A program made the position numbers and the translations under genes. From Clostridium sp. CAG:594 (GTDB taxonomy: Bacteria; Bacillota_I; Bacilli_A; RF39; UBA660), in contig FR881467.1 in assembly GCA_000434835.1 (NCBI GenBank), positions 1 to 60,235 on the forward strand: a stretch of DNA of 60,235 nt, read 5' to 3'. Below the pieces are notes generated by a model, which had not been told where the DNA came from, ran no database searches, and saw only the letters and a list, made by a program, of their open reading frames with translations. Shown here in pieces: positions 33,229-41,089 of the stretch (positions are counted from its first letter, which is position 1; each line of letters begins with the position of its first letter).

Positions 33229-34224
33229 TTACTTTCTTAAAGCTTTAACTAATTCATCTTTCTTTAATTTTGAATATCCTTCAATACCGTTTTCCTTAGC
33301 TAATTTCTTTAATTCAGCAACTGTCTTCTTTGCTAAATCAGTTACTTCTTCTTTAACTTCTTCTACCTTTTTTTTAGCAGTTTCTTTTATTTCTTCTACT
33401 TTTGGTTCAGCTTTAGCAACAGTTTCCTTTACTTTTTTTACAGCAACTTTTTTAACGTCTTTAGCTAATTCTTTAACGTCACTTGCAACTTCTTTAGCAG
33501 AAGCTTTTACTCTATCTTCTTCAGTTACATATTCTTCCATAGGTTTTCCTGTAGCTTCACAGATAGCGTTATTTAAAACACCAAGTACGATTTTAACAGC
33601 ACGAATAGCATCATCATTACCAGGAATAACATAGTCTACTAAATCTGGATCACAGTTAGTATCTACGATACCAAATACTGGAATGTTTAACTTGTGTGCT
33701 TCGTTTATTGCGTTAATTTCCTTTTTAGGATCAACAATAATCATAGCTTGTGGTAATTTCTTCATTTCTCTAAGTCCGCAGAAATAAGAATTTAATTTTT
33801 CATATTCTTTACGAATCTTAACTACTTCTTTTTTAGGTAACTTATCAAATGTACCATCTTTTTCCATTTTTTCAATTTGATCTAAACGGTTAATTCTTCT
33901 TCTTATTGTTCTAAAGTTAGTTAAAGTTCCACCTAACCAACGTTTTGAAACATAGTAACTATCTGATCTCTTAGCTTCTTCTAAAGTAGCTTCTTGAGCT
34001 TGTTTTTTAGTTCCTACGAAGATAACCTTTCCACCATTTGATGCGATTTCTTTTAAAGCAGCATATGCTTCTTCAATTTTCTTTACTGTCTTTTGTAAGT
34101 CGATAATATAAATATCATCTCTTGAAGTAAAGATATATTCTTTCATTTTTGGATTCCATCTTTTTGTTTGATGTCCAAAATGTACACCTGCTTCTAGCAA
34201 GTAACTCATTGATACAACTGGCAT
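33229..34224 (-). CDS. rpsB: ribosomal protein S2 with SAP/Rho-N-like tail
   Basis: S2 of the 30S subunit. The start at 34224 (MPVVSMSYLLEAG) has GGAGG 8 nt upstream; an ATG 13 codons further up lacks a site. The first about 235 residues are normal S2: GVHFGHQTKRWNPKMKEYIF, TNFRTIRRRINRL, IDTNCDPDLVDYVIPGNDDA. A Lys/Glu/Val-rich linker of about 55 residues follows, then TVAELKKLAKENGIEGYSK and LKKDELVKALRK, a SAP or Rho N-terminal-like helix-loop-helix not present in standard S2. The tail may bind nucleic acid. Confidence 0.96.
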   Translation of the reverse strand: MPVVSMSYLLEAGVHFGHQTKRWNPKMKEYIFTSRDDIYIIDLQKTVKKIEEAYAALKEIASNGGKVIFVGTKKQAQEATLEEAKRSDSYYVSKRWLGGTLTNFRTIRRRINRLDQIEKMEKDGTFDKLPKKEVVKIRKEYEKLNSYFCGLREMKKLPQAMIIVDPKKEINAINEAHKLNIPVFGIVDTNCDPDLVDYVIPGNDDAIRAVKIVLGVLNNAICEATGKPMEEYVTEEDRVKASAKEVASDVKELAKDVKKVAVKKVKETVAKAEPKVEEIKETAKKKVEEVKEEVTDLAKKTVAELKKLAKENGIEGYSKLKKDELVKALRK

Positions 34225-34347
34225 TTCTTTTTCCTCCTTCGTTTTAACCTCCAAGTTCTTCATCTTTATATTTCATCCTCTTCGGACACTCGAAACATAA
34301 ATCCAAACTTGTGCGTATTTCCTTTCCTTGTTCGAAAAGCCGTATAT

Positions 34348-34377
34348 ATTATAACACACAATTATTATATGATACAA
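34348..34377 (-). promoter_or_regulatory. promoter of rpsB-tsf with ~120-nt leader
   Basis: TTGTAT, 18 bp, TATAAT on the minus strand. The leader (about 34225-34340) contains complementary CTTTTCGAAC and TTTCGAGTG-CCGAAG segments that could fold; it may be a ribosomal-protein leader, but I recognised no known motif. Confidence 0.55.
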
Positions 34378-34401
34378 GGTGTTTTTTTATATTTTATAAA
34401 G

Positions 34402-34428
34402 AAAAAATGATAAAATTATCATTTTTTT
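34402..34428 (-). terminator. terminator after the YkgJ-like gene
   Basis: A 12-bp stem (AAAAAATGATAA with TTATCATTTTTT) with a 2-nt gap provides its own T tract in both directions. Confidence 0.65.
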
Positions 34429-34439
34429 AATACTTAAAA

Positions 34440-35075
34440 TTATATAGTAAAACCGTTTTTTTCTTTTACTTCTGAAGACGTATAAAAAGGACTATTTACT
34501 ATCTGTTTAAATCTCTCATAATTAGTTACCTCAGATGGTGTTAAAGACTCATTATTTTCTATCTTACTAACAATTGAATTTGATTTTTGGATTAATAAAT
34601 CATAAACATAATCGAAAAACTCTTTTCCCGTATACTCTTTAATAAATAATTCCAACAAACTTTGATGCTTAAGCCAACTTCTCATAAACTCATCATCGTC
34701 AAAAGTTTTAGGACAAGGCCCATTAACAAAGGTAGGCTTAACCATTAATCCACAAGATGGCCTTTCATCTTCATCATAAAAACATCCATTTTCACCAAGC
34801 ATTTTGCAAGGTCCACCACTGGTAAATAAATCAACTACGTCCTTATCTTTGTTTCTTGCCCTTAAAAACAAAATAAGAGTCCAAGCATCTTTATTAAAGC
34901 TTAAGTTTTTAACGGGAAAAGCATCTATTGAAATATTTCCTTTTAATAATTCTTTTTTTATAGTTATATATTTCATCTTTTTAAAGTCACTAGGCATGTA
35001 CATACAACCAGAAACCTTACAACATGATCCCTTACACTTAGCACATAAATCTTTATTTATATAAATCTTTCCCAT
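34440..35075 (-). CDS. YkgJ-like cysteine-cluster protein
   Basis: A protein of about 211 aa with an N-terminal cysteine cluster CAKCKGSCCKVSGC and later cysteines in CKMLGENGCFYDEDERPSCG, matching the YkgJ-type pattern (CxxCxxxCC with CxFL...C) thought to bind Zn or Fe-S. Its function is not established in the family. The ATG at 35075 has AAGGAG 8 nt upstream; the ATG at 35084 overlaps that site. It is a single-gene unit between the rpsB promoter and the MazG/HD operon. Confidence 0.75.
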   Translation of the reverse strand: MGKIYINKDLCAKCKGSCCKVSGCMYMPSDFKKMKYITIKKELLKGNISIDAFPVKNLSFNKDAWTLILFLRARNKDKDVVDLFTSGGPCKMLGENGCFYDEDERPSCGLMVKPTFVNGPCPKTFDDDEFMRSWLKHQSLLELFIKEYTGKEFFDYVYDLLIQKSNSIVSKIENNESLTPSEVTNYERFKQIVNSPFYTSSEVKEKNGFTI

Positions 35076-35127
35076 AATATTCACTCCTTAAAGCATAATG
35101 TCTGTAGTATTATACTTAAAACACTTT

Positions 35128-35153
35128 AAAAGTCAAGAAATTAATCTTGACTT
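35128..35153 (-). terminator. hairpin ending the priA-HD-MazG unit
   Basis: A perfect 9-bp stem (AAGTCAAGA with TCTTGACTT) with a 6-nt loop is followed by only four T on the minus strand. It is probably a terminator though with a short T tract. Confidence 0.6.
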
Positions 35154-35634
35154 ACTTTTTAGAAAATTTTTTAACATAACAATTTTTAAATCCTACACAA
35201 TAATAACCAGCTGGCTTACCATATTCATCATGCATTTTTTCAGAAGTAGGCACCTTACAACTATTATTAACGCATAAAAGACATCCCTTGTTTTCATCTA
35301 TATAATTTTGATCACAAGTAGACTCTAAGTAAATTCTTTTATAAAAACCCCCACGTTTCTTTTTCTTACTTATTCTTAATTTTTCTACATCACTTACATC
35401 AATGTTTTTAAAATCAGCTATTGCTCGCACTACTTCTAAAAGATCTGCAAGTTCTTCTTCTGTTTCTTCTTTTTTATTAGCGTTTATAACTTCATTAGCT
35501 TCTTCTAATAATTTATCATATAAAGCCTTTTCATATTCTTTATCATTTAAAGTTCTAGTCAAACTATATTCGTCATTTTCTTCTATTATCTCTGGAATCT
35601 TATCCCTAACTAACTTGTTAAATACTTTTTTCAT
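35152..35634 (-). CDS. MazG-like NTP pyrophosphohydrolase with Cys-rich tail
   Basis: A 160-aa protein. Residues 1-105 match the small all-alpha NTP pyrophosphohydrolases with the phosphoribosyl-ATP pyrophosphatase-like start FNKLVRDKIPEIIEEN and the metal-binding helices LLEEANEVINA and EEELADLLEVVRAI. They end in KKRGGFYKRIYLES, the usual C-terminus of the family. A further about 50 residues carry six cysteines (TCDQN, GCLLC, NSCKVP, YYCVGFKNCYV) that could bind a metal. The start overlaps the HD-gene stop (ATGA), suggesting joint nucleotide house-cleaning. Confidence 0.8.
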   Translation of the reverse strand: MKKVFNKLVRDKIPEIIEENDEYSLTRTLNDKEYEKALYDKLLEEANEVINANKKEETEEELADLLEVVRAIADFKNIDVSDVEKLRISKKKKRGGFYKRIYLESTCDQNYIDENKGCLLCVNNSCKVPTSEKMHDEYGKPAGYYCVGFKNCYVKKFSKK

Positions 35635-36266
35635 TTTAACTCCTTTATTTCTGATAGCTCTCTGCTTAACTTTTCAAATATTTCATTTTCTTTAAATTTT
35701 GGTCTATCATATAAGATCCAAAAATCACTAGCTGAAGAAGCATTTTCTTCTATTTCCTTTGCTCTATCACCATAAAATGGTAAATCTTCCCTTGCTTTTT
35801 CTAATGAAAAATATCCTTCTAAATCATAGACTTTAGCTTGCATATCACACTCTAACTTATCTACTAGATAGCAAAACTTAGCTTCCTTTGTTTTGCATTC
35901 ATTAAACTCATCTATTATATTTGACAATTCTTCTTTAGAAGATAAAGAGTTTAATACGGTATCAACGCTTTCTTTTCCAATTTTTTCTTTTTCTTCCTTT
36001 GTAATACCTGATCTTATGGTAAAGTCTGGTTTTAAAACCTCATCTAATTCATGAATTGTAAGCATCTTTAAAACCTTGTACATATCGATATTTAAATCAT
36101 ATTCACTATCTATTGCAATAGATAACATAAGGCATCCATAAATATGCTCTGCAACTGATTCTAATCTATCTTTAGTTATTCCTATTTGAACAAAACCTTC
36201 TCTTAATTTATACTTTAACTTATTTACATATAGATAATAATTTATAATGTTTTTTGTTTTATCCAT
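35631..36266 (-). CDS. HD-domain phosphohydrolase (YfbR-like)
   Basis: A 211-aa HD-superfamily protein with RLESVAEHIYGCLML (first His), LKMLTIHELDEVL (His-Glu in place of His-Asp) and FCYLVDKLECDMQAKVYD (second Asp). This is the order found in YfbR-type 5'-nucleotidases and related HD hydrolases. The HD pair reads HE, so metal binding may be altered. It lies 14 nt after priA and is coupled to the MazG-like gene. The substrate is not known; a nucleotide fits the neighbours. Confidence 0.8.
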   Translation of the reverse strand: MDKTKNIINYYLYVNKLKYKLREGFVQIGITKDRLESVAEHIYGCLMLSIAIDSEYDLNIDMYKVLKMLTIHELDEVLKPDFTIRSGITKEEKEKIGKESVDTVLNSLSSKEELSNIIDEFNECKTKEAKFCYLVDKLECDMQAKVYDLEGYFSLEKAREDLPFYGDRAKEIEENASSASDFWILYDRPKFKENEIFEKLSRELSEIKELK

Positions 36267-36279
36267 AATTTTTCTCCTT

Positions 36280-38445
36280 TTATAAATTAATTGGATTAAA
36301 GTCTAATTCCACTTTAATTTTACTATTTCCTTCATAAATTTTTAGCATTTCTTTTAATGCAGTATATAAGTTTTCATCCTTTTTATACTTTAAAATAACC
36401 TGAAAATTATAAGTATTATTTATCCTTAATACGTTTGCCATAGAAGGACCTAAAACAGTTGTATTAAAACTTAAATTTCTTCTTAAAAATAAACTTATTT
36501 TCTTAGCTTCTTCTATTCCGTATTTAAAGTCTTTTGAAGATATTTTAATTAACGTTAAAAAACAATACGGCGGATAACTTAAGTTTTTTCTAACCTTCAT
36601 TTCCTTTTCATAAAATGATTTATAATCATGGTTTTGTGCACACAAAATGCTGTAATGATCCGGATTAAAGGTTTGTACTATAGCACACCCTTCTTTTTCT
36701 CCTCTGCCTGCTCTTCCAATTACTTGATCTAGCAAACTAAAAGTTACCTCACTACTTCTATAGTTTGGAATGTTTAAAGATGAATCAGCATTTATTACAC
36801 CAACAAGCGTTACACAAGGAAAGTTAAGTCCCTTAGAAATCATTTGTGTTCCAACTAAAATATTATAATTACCACTATTAAATTCTTCTATTATTCTATT
36901 ATGAGAACCTTTAGTAGTTGTTGTATCAGCATCCATTCTAAGTATCTTAGAAAGAGGAAATATTCGTTTTATTTCTTCTTCTAATCTTTCAGTACCAAGT
37001 CCCATACTTGTTATATCACGTTCTTTACAAGATGGACAAACATCTAATTTATTTTCGGCATAACCACAGTAATGGCATCTTAACATACCAGAAGTTTTAT
37101 GATAAGTAAGCGTTATATCACAGTTAGGACATTTAAATGTGTATCCACAAGATTTACATGATAAATAAGTTGAATAGCCCCTTCTATTTAATAAGAGCAT
37201 AACCTGTTCTTTTCTTTCTAATCTTTTTTCTATTTCATCCTTTAGTAAATCAGAAAAGATCATGTTACCCTTTCTTATTTCGTTTTTCATATCTACTATG
37301 GTAACTTTCGGAAGAGGTTTTTTATTTACTCTTTCTTCCATTTCCAAAAGATTATAATATCCTCTTTTAGCTCTTGCATAACTTTCTATGGTTGGTGTTG
37401 CACTGCCGAGTACTATAGGACACTTATGAGTAACCGATCTTTCTCGTGCTATATCAAGAGTGTTATACCTTGGATTATTTTCCTGTTTATAGCTTTCTGA
37501 ATGTTCTTCATCTATAATTATTATTCCAATGTTTTTAAGAGGTGCAAAAATAGCAGACCTTGCCCCTATTACAACGTGAACTAATCCTTTTCTTATCTTT
37601 CTTATTTCATCAAACCTTTCACCATCTGATAAAGAAGAATGAAGAATAGCAATATTATCTTTAAAAATGCCTTTAAATCTAGCTGTTATCTGAGGAGTTA
37701 GACTTATTTCTGGAACAAGTATAATTGCATCTTTACCGTTTTTTATAACATCTTTTACAACGTCTATATAAACCTCTGTCTTACCTGATCCCGTTACTCC
37801 ATATAAAAGATTTATAGAAGATTTATTTAAATAGGATTTTAATTTTTTAGATGTTTCTTCTTGCTTTTTAGTTAGCGTTATTTTTCTTTCATCTAAATTT
37901 GTTTTTACTTCTCTATATACTTCTTTATCATACTCTATAACTATTTTTTTATCTATTAGTTTCTTTAGTGAAGATTTACTTTTAATTTCACTTTTTAAAA
38001 CCTCAGAATTATTTTTAAGTAAGTCTATAATATCCTTTTGTGCTTTTATTTTTATATCACTATCATCATAATTTTCATTTAATTTTACATAAGTTTTAGT
38101 TAAATAAGTTTTCTTAGACTTATGAGATGCCTTTAGTGCCTTTGGAAGCATTGCCTGATATGCATATATTAAAGGACATAAATATTTTTCACTCATAAAC
38201 TTACCAAGTTTTAACAACTCTTCATTAAGCACAACTTCTTTATCTATTACACTTATTATGTCTTTCACCTCATATTTTTCTGGTTTATCACAATAAGATA
38301 TTACAAAGCCCTCTATAATTCTATTATTAAAAGGAACTAAAACCCTTTTCCCAATAAGATCATGACCTAAATTATCTGGCACATGATATGTAAAAGTCAT
38401 ATCATTTTTACTTACTTTTGTTTCAATTAAAACATTAATATACAT
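36280..38445 (-). CDS. priA: primosomal protein N' (PriA helicase)
   Basis: PriA restarts stalled replication forks. The 721-aa protein has an N-terminal fork-binding domain (LIETKVSKNDMTFTYHVPDN), Walker A GVTGSGKTEVY, the DEEH box (IIIIDEEHSESYKQ), motif III GSATPTIES, the zinc-binding cysteine pairs (CKSCGYTFKCPNC, CHYCGYAENKLDVCPSC) and motif VI QVIGRAGRGE. The length is normal. It is followed by the HD and MazG-like genes. The stop codon region of the 38512 gene lies upstream behind a terminator. Confidence 0.97.
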   Translation of the reverse strand: MYINVLIETKVSKNDMTFTYHVPDNLGHDLIGKRVLVPFNNRIIEGFVISYCDKPEKYEVKDIISVIDKEVVLNEELLKLGKFMSEKYLCPLIYAYQAMLPKALKASHKSKKTYLTKTYVKLNENYDDSDIKIKAQKDIIDLLKNNSEVLKSEIKSKSSLKKLIDKKIVIEYDKEVYREVKTNLDERKITLTKKQEETSKKLKSYLNKSSINLLYGVTGSGKTEVYIDVVKDVIKNGKDAIILVPEISLTPQITARFKGIFKDNIAILHSSLSDGERFDEIRKIRKGLVHVVIGARSAIFAPLKNIGIIIIDEEHSESYKQENNPRYNTLDIARERSVTHKCPIVLGSATPTIESYARAKRGYYNLLEMEERVNKKPLPKVTIVDMKNEIRKGNMIFSDLLKDEIEKRLERKEQVMLLLNRRGYSTYLSCKSCGYTFKCPNCDITLTYHKTSGMLRCHYCGYAENKLDVCPSCKERDITSMGLGTERLEEEIKRIFPLSKILRMDADTTTTKGSHNRIIEEFNSGNYNILVGTQMISKGLNFPCVTLVGVINADSSLNIPNYRSSEVTFSLLDQVIGRAGRGEKEGCAIVQTFNPDHYSILCAQNHDYKSFYEKEMKVRKNLSYPPYCFLTLIKISSKDFKYGIEEAKKISLFLRRNLSFNTTVLGPSMANVLRINNTYNFQVILKYKKDENLYTALKEMLKIYEGNSKIKVELDFNPINL

Positions 38446-38471
38446 ATCATCACCTCTAAAACAATTATACC

Positions 38472-38498
38472 AAAAAAAGAAGACTTATTTAAGTCTTC
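38472..38498 (-). terminator. terminator after the Cys-rich surface gene
   Basis: A perfect 8-bp stem (GAAGACTT with AAGTCTTC) and a 4-nt loop are followed by seven T on the minus strand. Confidence 0.85.
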
Positions 38499-38511
38499 CA
38501 CCCCTTTTTAA

Positions 38512-40401
38512 TTAATTAAGTAATCTTTTATTACCAGTATATTGCCATCCTTCGATAGATGTTTTAGTAGACCACTTATATTTTTGGTCACAAACTGTTT
38601 TATAAGTTTTTTCGGCCTTTTTACTATCACTTGTACTAACGGTTTTAAAGCACGTTGTACCGTCTAAGTTATATCCACTATCACATGAATATGTAACTTT
38701 TTGTGTAGTTGTTGTTTTTGTACATTTATTACCATTTAAAGTATATCCTGGATAATCTCTACATGTATACTTAGTAACAGTACTTGTTTTTGCACAATGT
38801 AATTTATCTTCCGTTTGTACAGTTCCTGCTGGACAAGAACATACTTTAACCCTAGTTTTAACAGTACACTTTGTACCATTTAAAGTATAAGTTTTTGAAG
38901 AAGTATTTGATGGGCAATAATAGTCATGATATTTTACACACTTATTATCTCCAATAGATTCTGTTCCTGCTGGACAAACATATGTTGTCTTAGTTCTATT
39001 ACAATACTTAGGATCACTTGTTTTAGTTGATCCAGAAGGACAACTATAAGATGTATTTGTCTTTACACAAGTTTTATTAGATTTATTTAACTCATAAGAT
39101 GAACCATACTTAGAACAACTTAATGAAGTTTCATATTTAACACATCCAGAACCAGTATCACTATATCCACTTGGACAATATTTAGATGAAGTTCCAGATT
39201 GCTTTCTACATTTGTTTCCATCATATAACGTATATCCTGGGTAAGCATCACAAGAATAACTATAACCTGTAGATACTTTATTATATTTATAGTACTTGTA
39301 ATATGTAACAGTTACATCACAAGCAGTAGCTCCTGGGCAATATAATTCTTGCCATTGGTCTACTAAAATTACTTTCTCATTATCATTTACATATGCTAAT
39401 CCTGGGTTTCTATCAACTATTGTTGAAACATATTCCCATTTTGTTCCAGTAGAATATTTATCTGCTGTTATAACATCATAGTTTTGAACTACTTTGTAAC
39501 TTGACTCAGTTTTCTTAGTTGTTTCTATAGCAGCTTTAACATCATATGAATATGTTTTATTAGCAGTTATAGTTTCTGTTACAGTTCTTTTTTCAGCAGT
39601 ATAAGTTGTCTTTTTATAACCTGCATTTATTGTAGAAGTTAAATATTCATTTCTACAACTTGCATCTTCTAACTTAGTTGAACTATCAGTAACTGCTTTT
39701 GCAGCCTTAGTATCAGTAGAAGTTACGTTAGCAATATGCTTCTTAGCATCTACCCTAACTACTTTAGAACCATTCTTAACACAAGTATCCCCTGCTAAAT
39801 AGTATCCTGATTGACATACATATTTATCAAATTTTTCAGTACACTCATTCTTAACAAATTGATATTCGTATATTTTATCAGTTCTTTTAGTAGTTATTTT
39901 TCCAGTATAAGTTGTTTTCTTCTTAGAAGTTTTCTTTATATCACCAGCATAACCTGATTTAGCCGTAGTTTCTAGCATCTTACACTTATCACTACAAATG
40001 TCATAACATCCATAATGTTCAATTATATAATCTTGTTTATCAGTACAAGATAAATTTACCTTTATAATGTATTCATTTTCTAACTTAGTAATTTCAACGT
40101 AAGAATCATCCCTGCTACAAGTTTTTCCATTTGAATCAATTAAATCTAATATTAAATGATTATCAATCATTTCACGTAACGTCATTTTTTTAGAATCATT
40201 GATATTCTTAGGTAATCTTTCTAAAGTGTAGTAAGATTTTGCAACATCCTTCATTCTATCAATGTTATCCGCAAAAATTTGGTTATTAAGTGGTTTTAAA
40301 TCTGGCATTGGAAAAAGCCAAATAAGTAAGAATATAAAGATTATTATAAGTATTAATCTTATTAAAATATCCTTAATAGTTAATCCTCTATTAGTTTCCA
40401 T
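38512..40401 (-). CDS. membrane-anchored Cys-rich repeat protein
   Basis: A 629-aa protein with a transmembrane segment near residues 12-32 and a long outside part. Residues about 100-240 are Lys/Thr-rich; from about 350 on there is an array of six or more EGF- or furin-like units of the form C-P-x-G-Y/T-x-L-x-G-x-x-C (for example YPGYTLNGNKCTK and CDSGYNLDGTTCFK). More than 40 cysteines suggest disulfide bonds, rare in Gram-positive surface proteins. The start at 40401 has GGGGGAG 5 nt upstream. It is probably a surface adhesin or sensor; no family was recognised. Confidence 0.7.
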   Translation of the reverse strand: METNRGLTIKDILIRLILIIIFIFLLIWLFPMPDLKPLNNQIFADNIDRMKDVAKSYYTLERLPKNINDSKKMTLREMIDNHLILDLIDSNGKTCSRDDSYVEITKLENEYIIKVNLSCTDKQDYIIEHYGCYDICSDKCKMLETTAKSGYAGDIKKTSKKKTTYTGKITTKRTDKIYEYQFVKNECTEKFDKYVCQSGYYLAGDTCVKNGSKVVRVDAKKHIANVTSTDTKAAKAVTDSSTKLEDASCRNEYLTSTINAGYKKTTYTAEKRTVTETITANKTYSYDVKAAIETTKKTESSYKVVQNYDVITADKYSTGTKWEYVSTIVDRNPGLAYVNDNEKVILVDQWQELYCPGATACDVTVTYYKYYKYNKVSTGYSYSCDAYPGYTLYDGNKCRKQSGTSSKYCPSGYSDTGSGCVKYETSLSCSKYGSSYELNKSNKTCVKTNTSYSCPSGSTKTSDPKYCNRTKTTYVCPAGTESIGDNKCVKYHDYYCPSNTSSKTYTLNGTKCTVKTRVKVCSCPAGTVQTEDKLHCAKTSTVTKYTCRDYPGYTLNGNKCTKTTTTQKVTYSCDSGYNLDGTTCFKTVSTSDSKKAEKTYKTVCDQKYKWSTKTSIEGWQYTGNKRLLN

Positions 40402-40432
40402 CAAAACTCCCCCTTTTGTTTGAATGCCCTAT

Positions 40433-40461
40433 ATACTAGCACTTTTTTAGTCAAATGTCAA
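40433..40461 (-). promoter_or_regulatory. promoter of the Cys-rich surface gene
   Basis: TTGACA, 17 bp, TAGTAT on the minus strand. A TGTCAA half-site 14 bp further upstream forms an inverted repeat with the -35, perhaps an operator. Confidence 0.65.
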
Positions 40462-40524
40462 CATTTTTTCACGTTTTGACATTAATCATATACCTCACCA
40501 TAATTATAATACTATTTAAAAAAG

Positions 40525-40546
40525 AAAAAAAGACTTAATTTAAGCC
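40525..40546 (-). terminator. terminator after the 124-aa gene
   Basis: GGCTTAA pairs with TTAAGTC (inner pairs opened by the short loop) and is followed by seven T on the minus strand. Confidence 0.7.
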
Positions 40547-40550
40547 TTAT

Positions 40551-40922
40551 TTACATTTTTTTAGTAAAACTATTATCATCTGATTTTTTGCTTTCTAAAT
40601 CATAGTTATCTTCTTTGAAGATGTCATAATCAATATAACTTTTATAACTTTGTTTCTCTTCCCTTGCCTTTAAAAAACTATAATAGGAAAATCCCAACTG
40701 TGCAACACAAAATCCAATATATGCATAAAGAAAAAATCTTTTAGACTGATCATAGTTCATAGCAGTTTTACATACATCTAATAGATTATAACCTGAAGAC
40801 ATTAAACTCATAGCTCCTACTATATTCCATCCTATAACTCTTCCACGGATTTCCTTATTATGCTGTTTTATTATTTTATTCTTTTTTTGGTACGCTAATT
40901 TTCTGAACTCCTCTTTTGTCAT
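40551..40922 (-). CDS. small membrane protein ending in TKKM
   Basis: A protein of about 123 aa with a basic N-terminus (EEFRKLAYQKKNKIIKQH), two hydrophobic segments (IGWNIVGAMSLMSSGY and FFLYAYIGFCVAQLGFSYYSFL) and an acidic C-terminus ending SFTKKM. The start at 40922 has GGGGG 10 nt upstream; upstream residues are leader. The last codons and the whole downstream gap are shared with the next gene (41071), whose product ends GLTKKM. Function unknown. Confidence 0.6.
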   Translation of the reverse strand: MTKEEFRKLAYQKKNKIIKQHNKEIRGRVIGWNIVGAMSLMSSGYNLLDVCKTAMNYDQSKRFFLYAYIGFCVAQLGFSYYSFLKAREEKQSYKSYIDYDIFKEDNYDLESKKSDDNSFTKKM

Positions 40923-40932
40923 AATAAAATTT

Positions 40933-41089
40933 CCCCCTTTGTTTGAATGCTCATATATTAACAATTATTTAGTTAAATGTCAATATTTTTCACATTTTAA
41001 CACTAATCATATGCCTCACCATAATTACAACACTATTTTAAAAAGAAAAAATGACTTAATTTGAACTTTTTCACATTTTTTTAGTAAGA
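40933..41089 (-). repeat. duplicated intergenic module, copy B
   Basis: The second copy of the ~155-bp module, about 521 bp from copy A, with scattered substitutions and a few indels. It again runs from TKKM-stop codons to the promoter and GGGGG site. Confidence 0.85.
40955..40983 (-). promoter_or_regulatory. promoter of the 124-aa gene
   Basis: TTGACA, 17 bp, TAATAT on the minus strand, within repeat copy B; a TGTTAA half-site lies upstream of the -35. Confidence 0.7.

Larger units (their letters stand above)
40412..40567 (-). repeat. duplicated intergenic module, copy A
   Basis: About 155 bp with clear similarity to 40933-41089. It holds the end of one gene (codons for TKKM and stop), a terminator, a conserved middle (ATGGTGAGG-TATATGATTA) and the promoter plus GGGGG ribosome binding site of the next gene. 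Confidence 0.85.

Noticed and set aside
40933..41089. The duplicated module as an insertion sequence or MITE
   Set aside because: No terminal inverted repeats or target-site duplications; its parts are ordinary gene-end, terminator and promoter elements.
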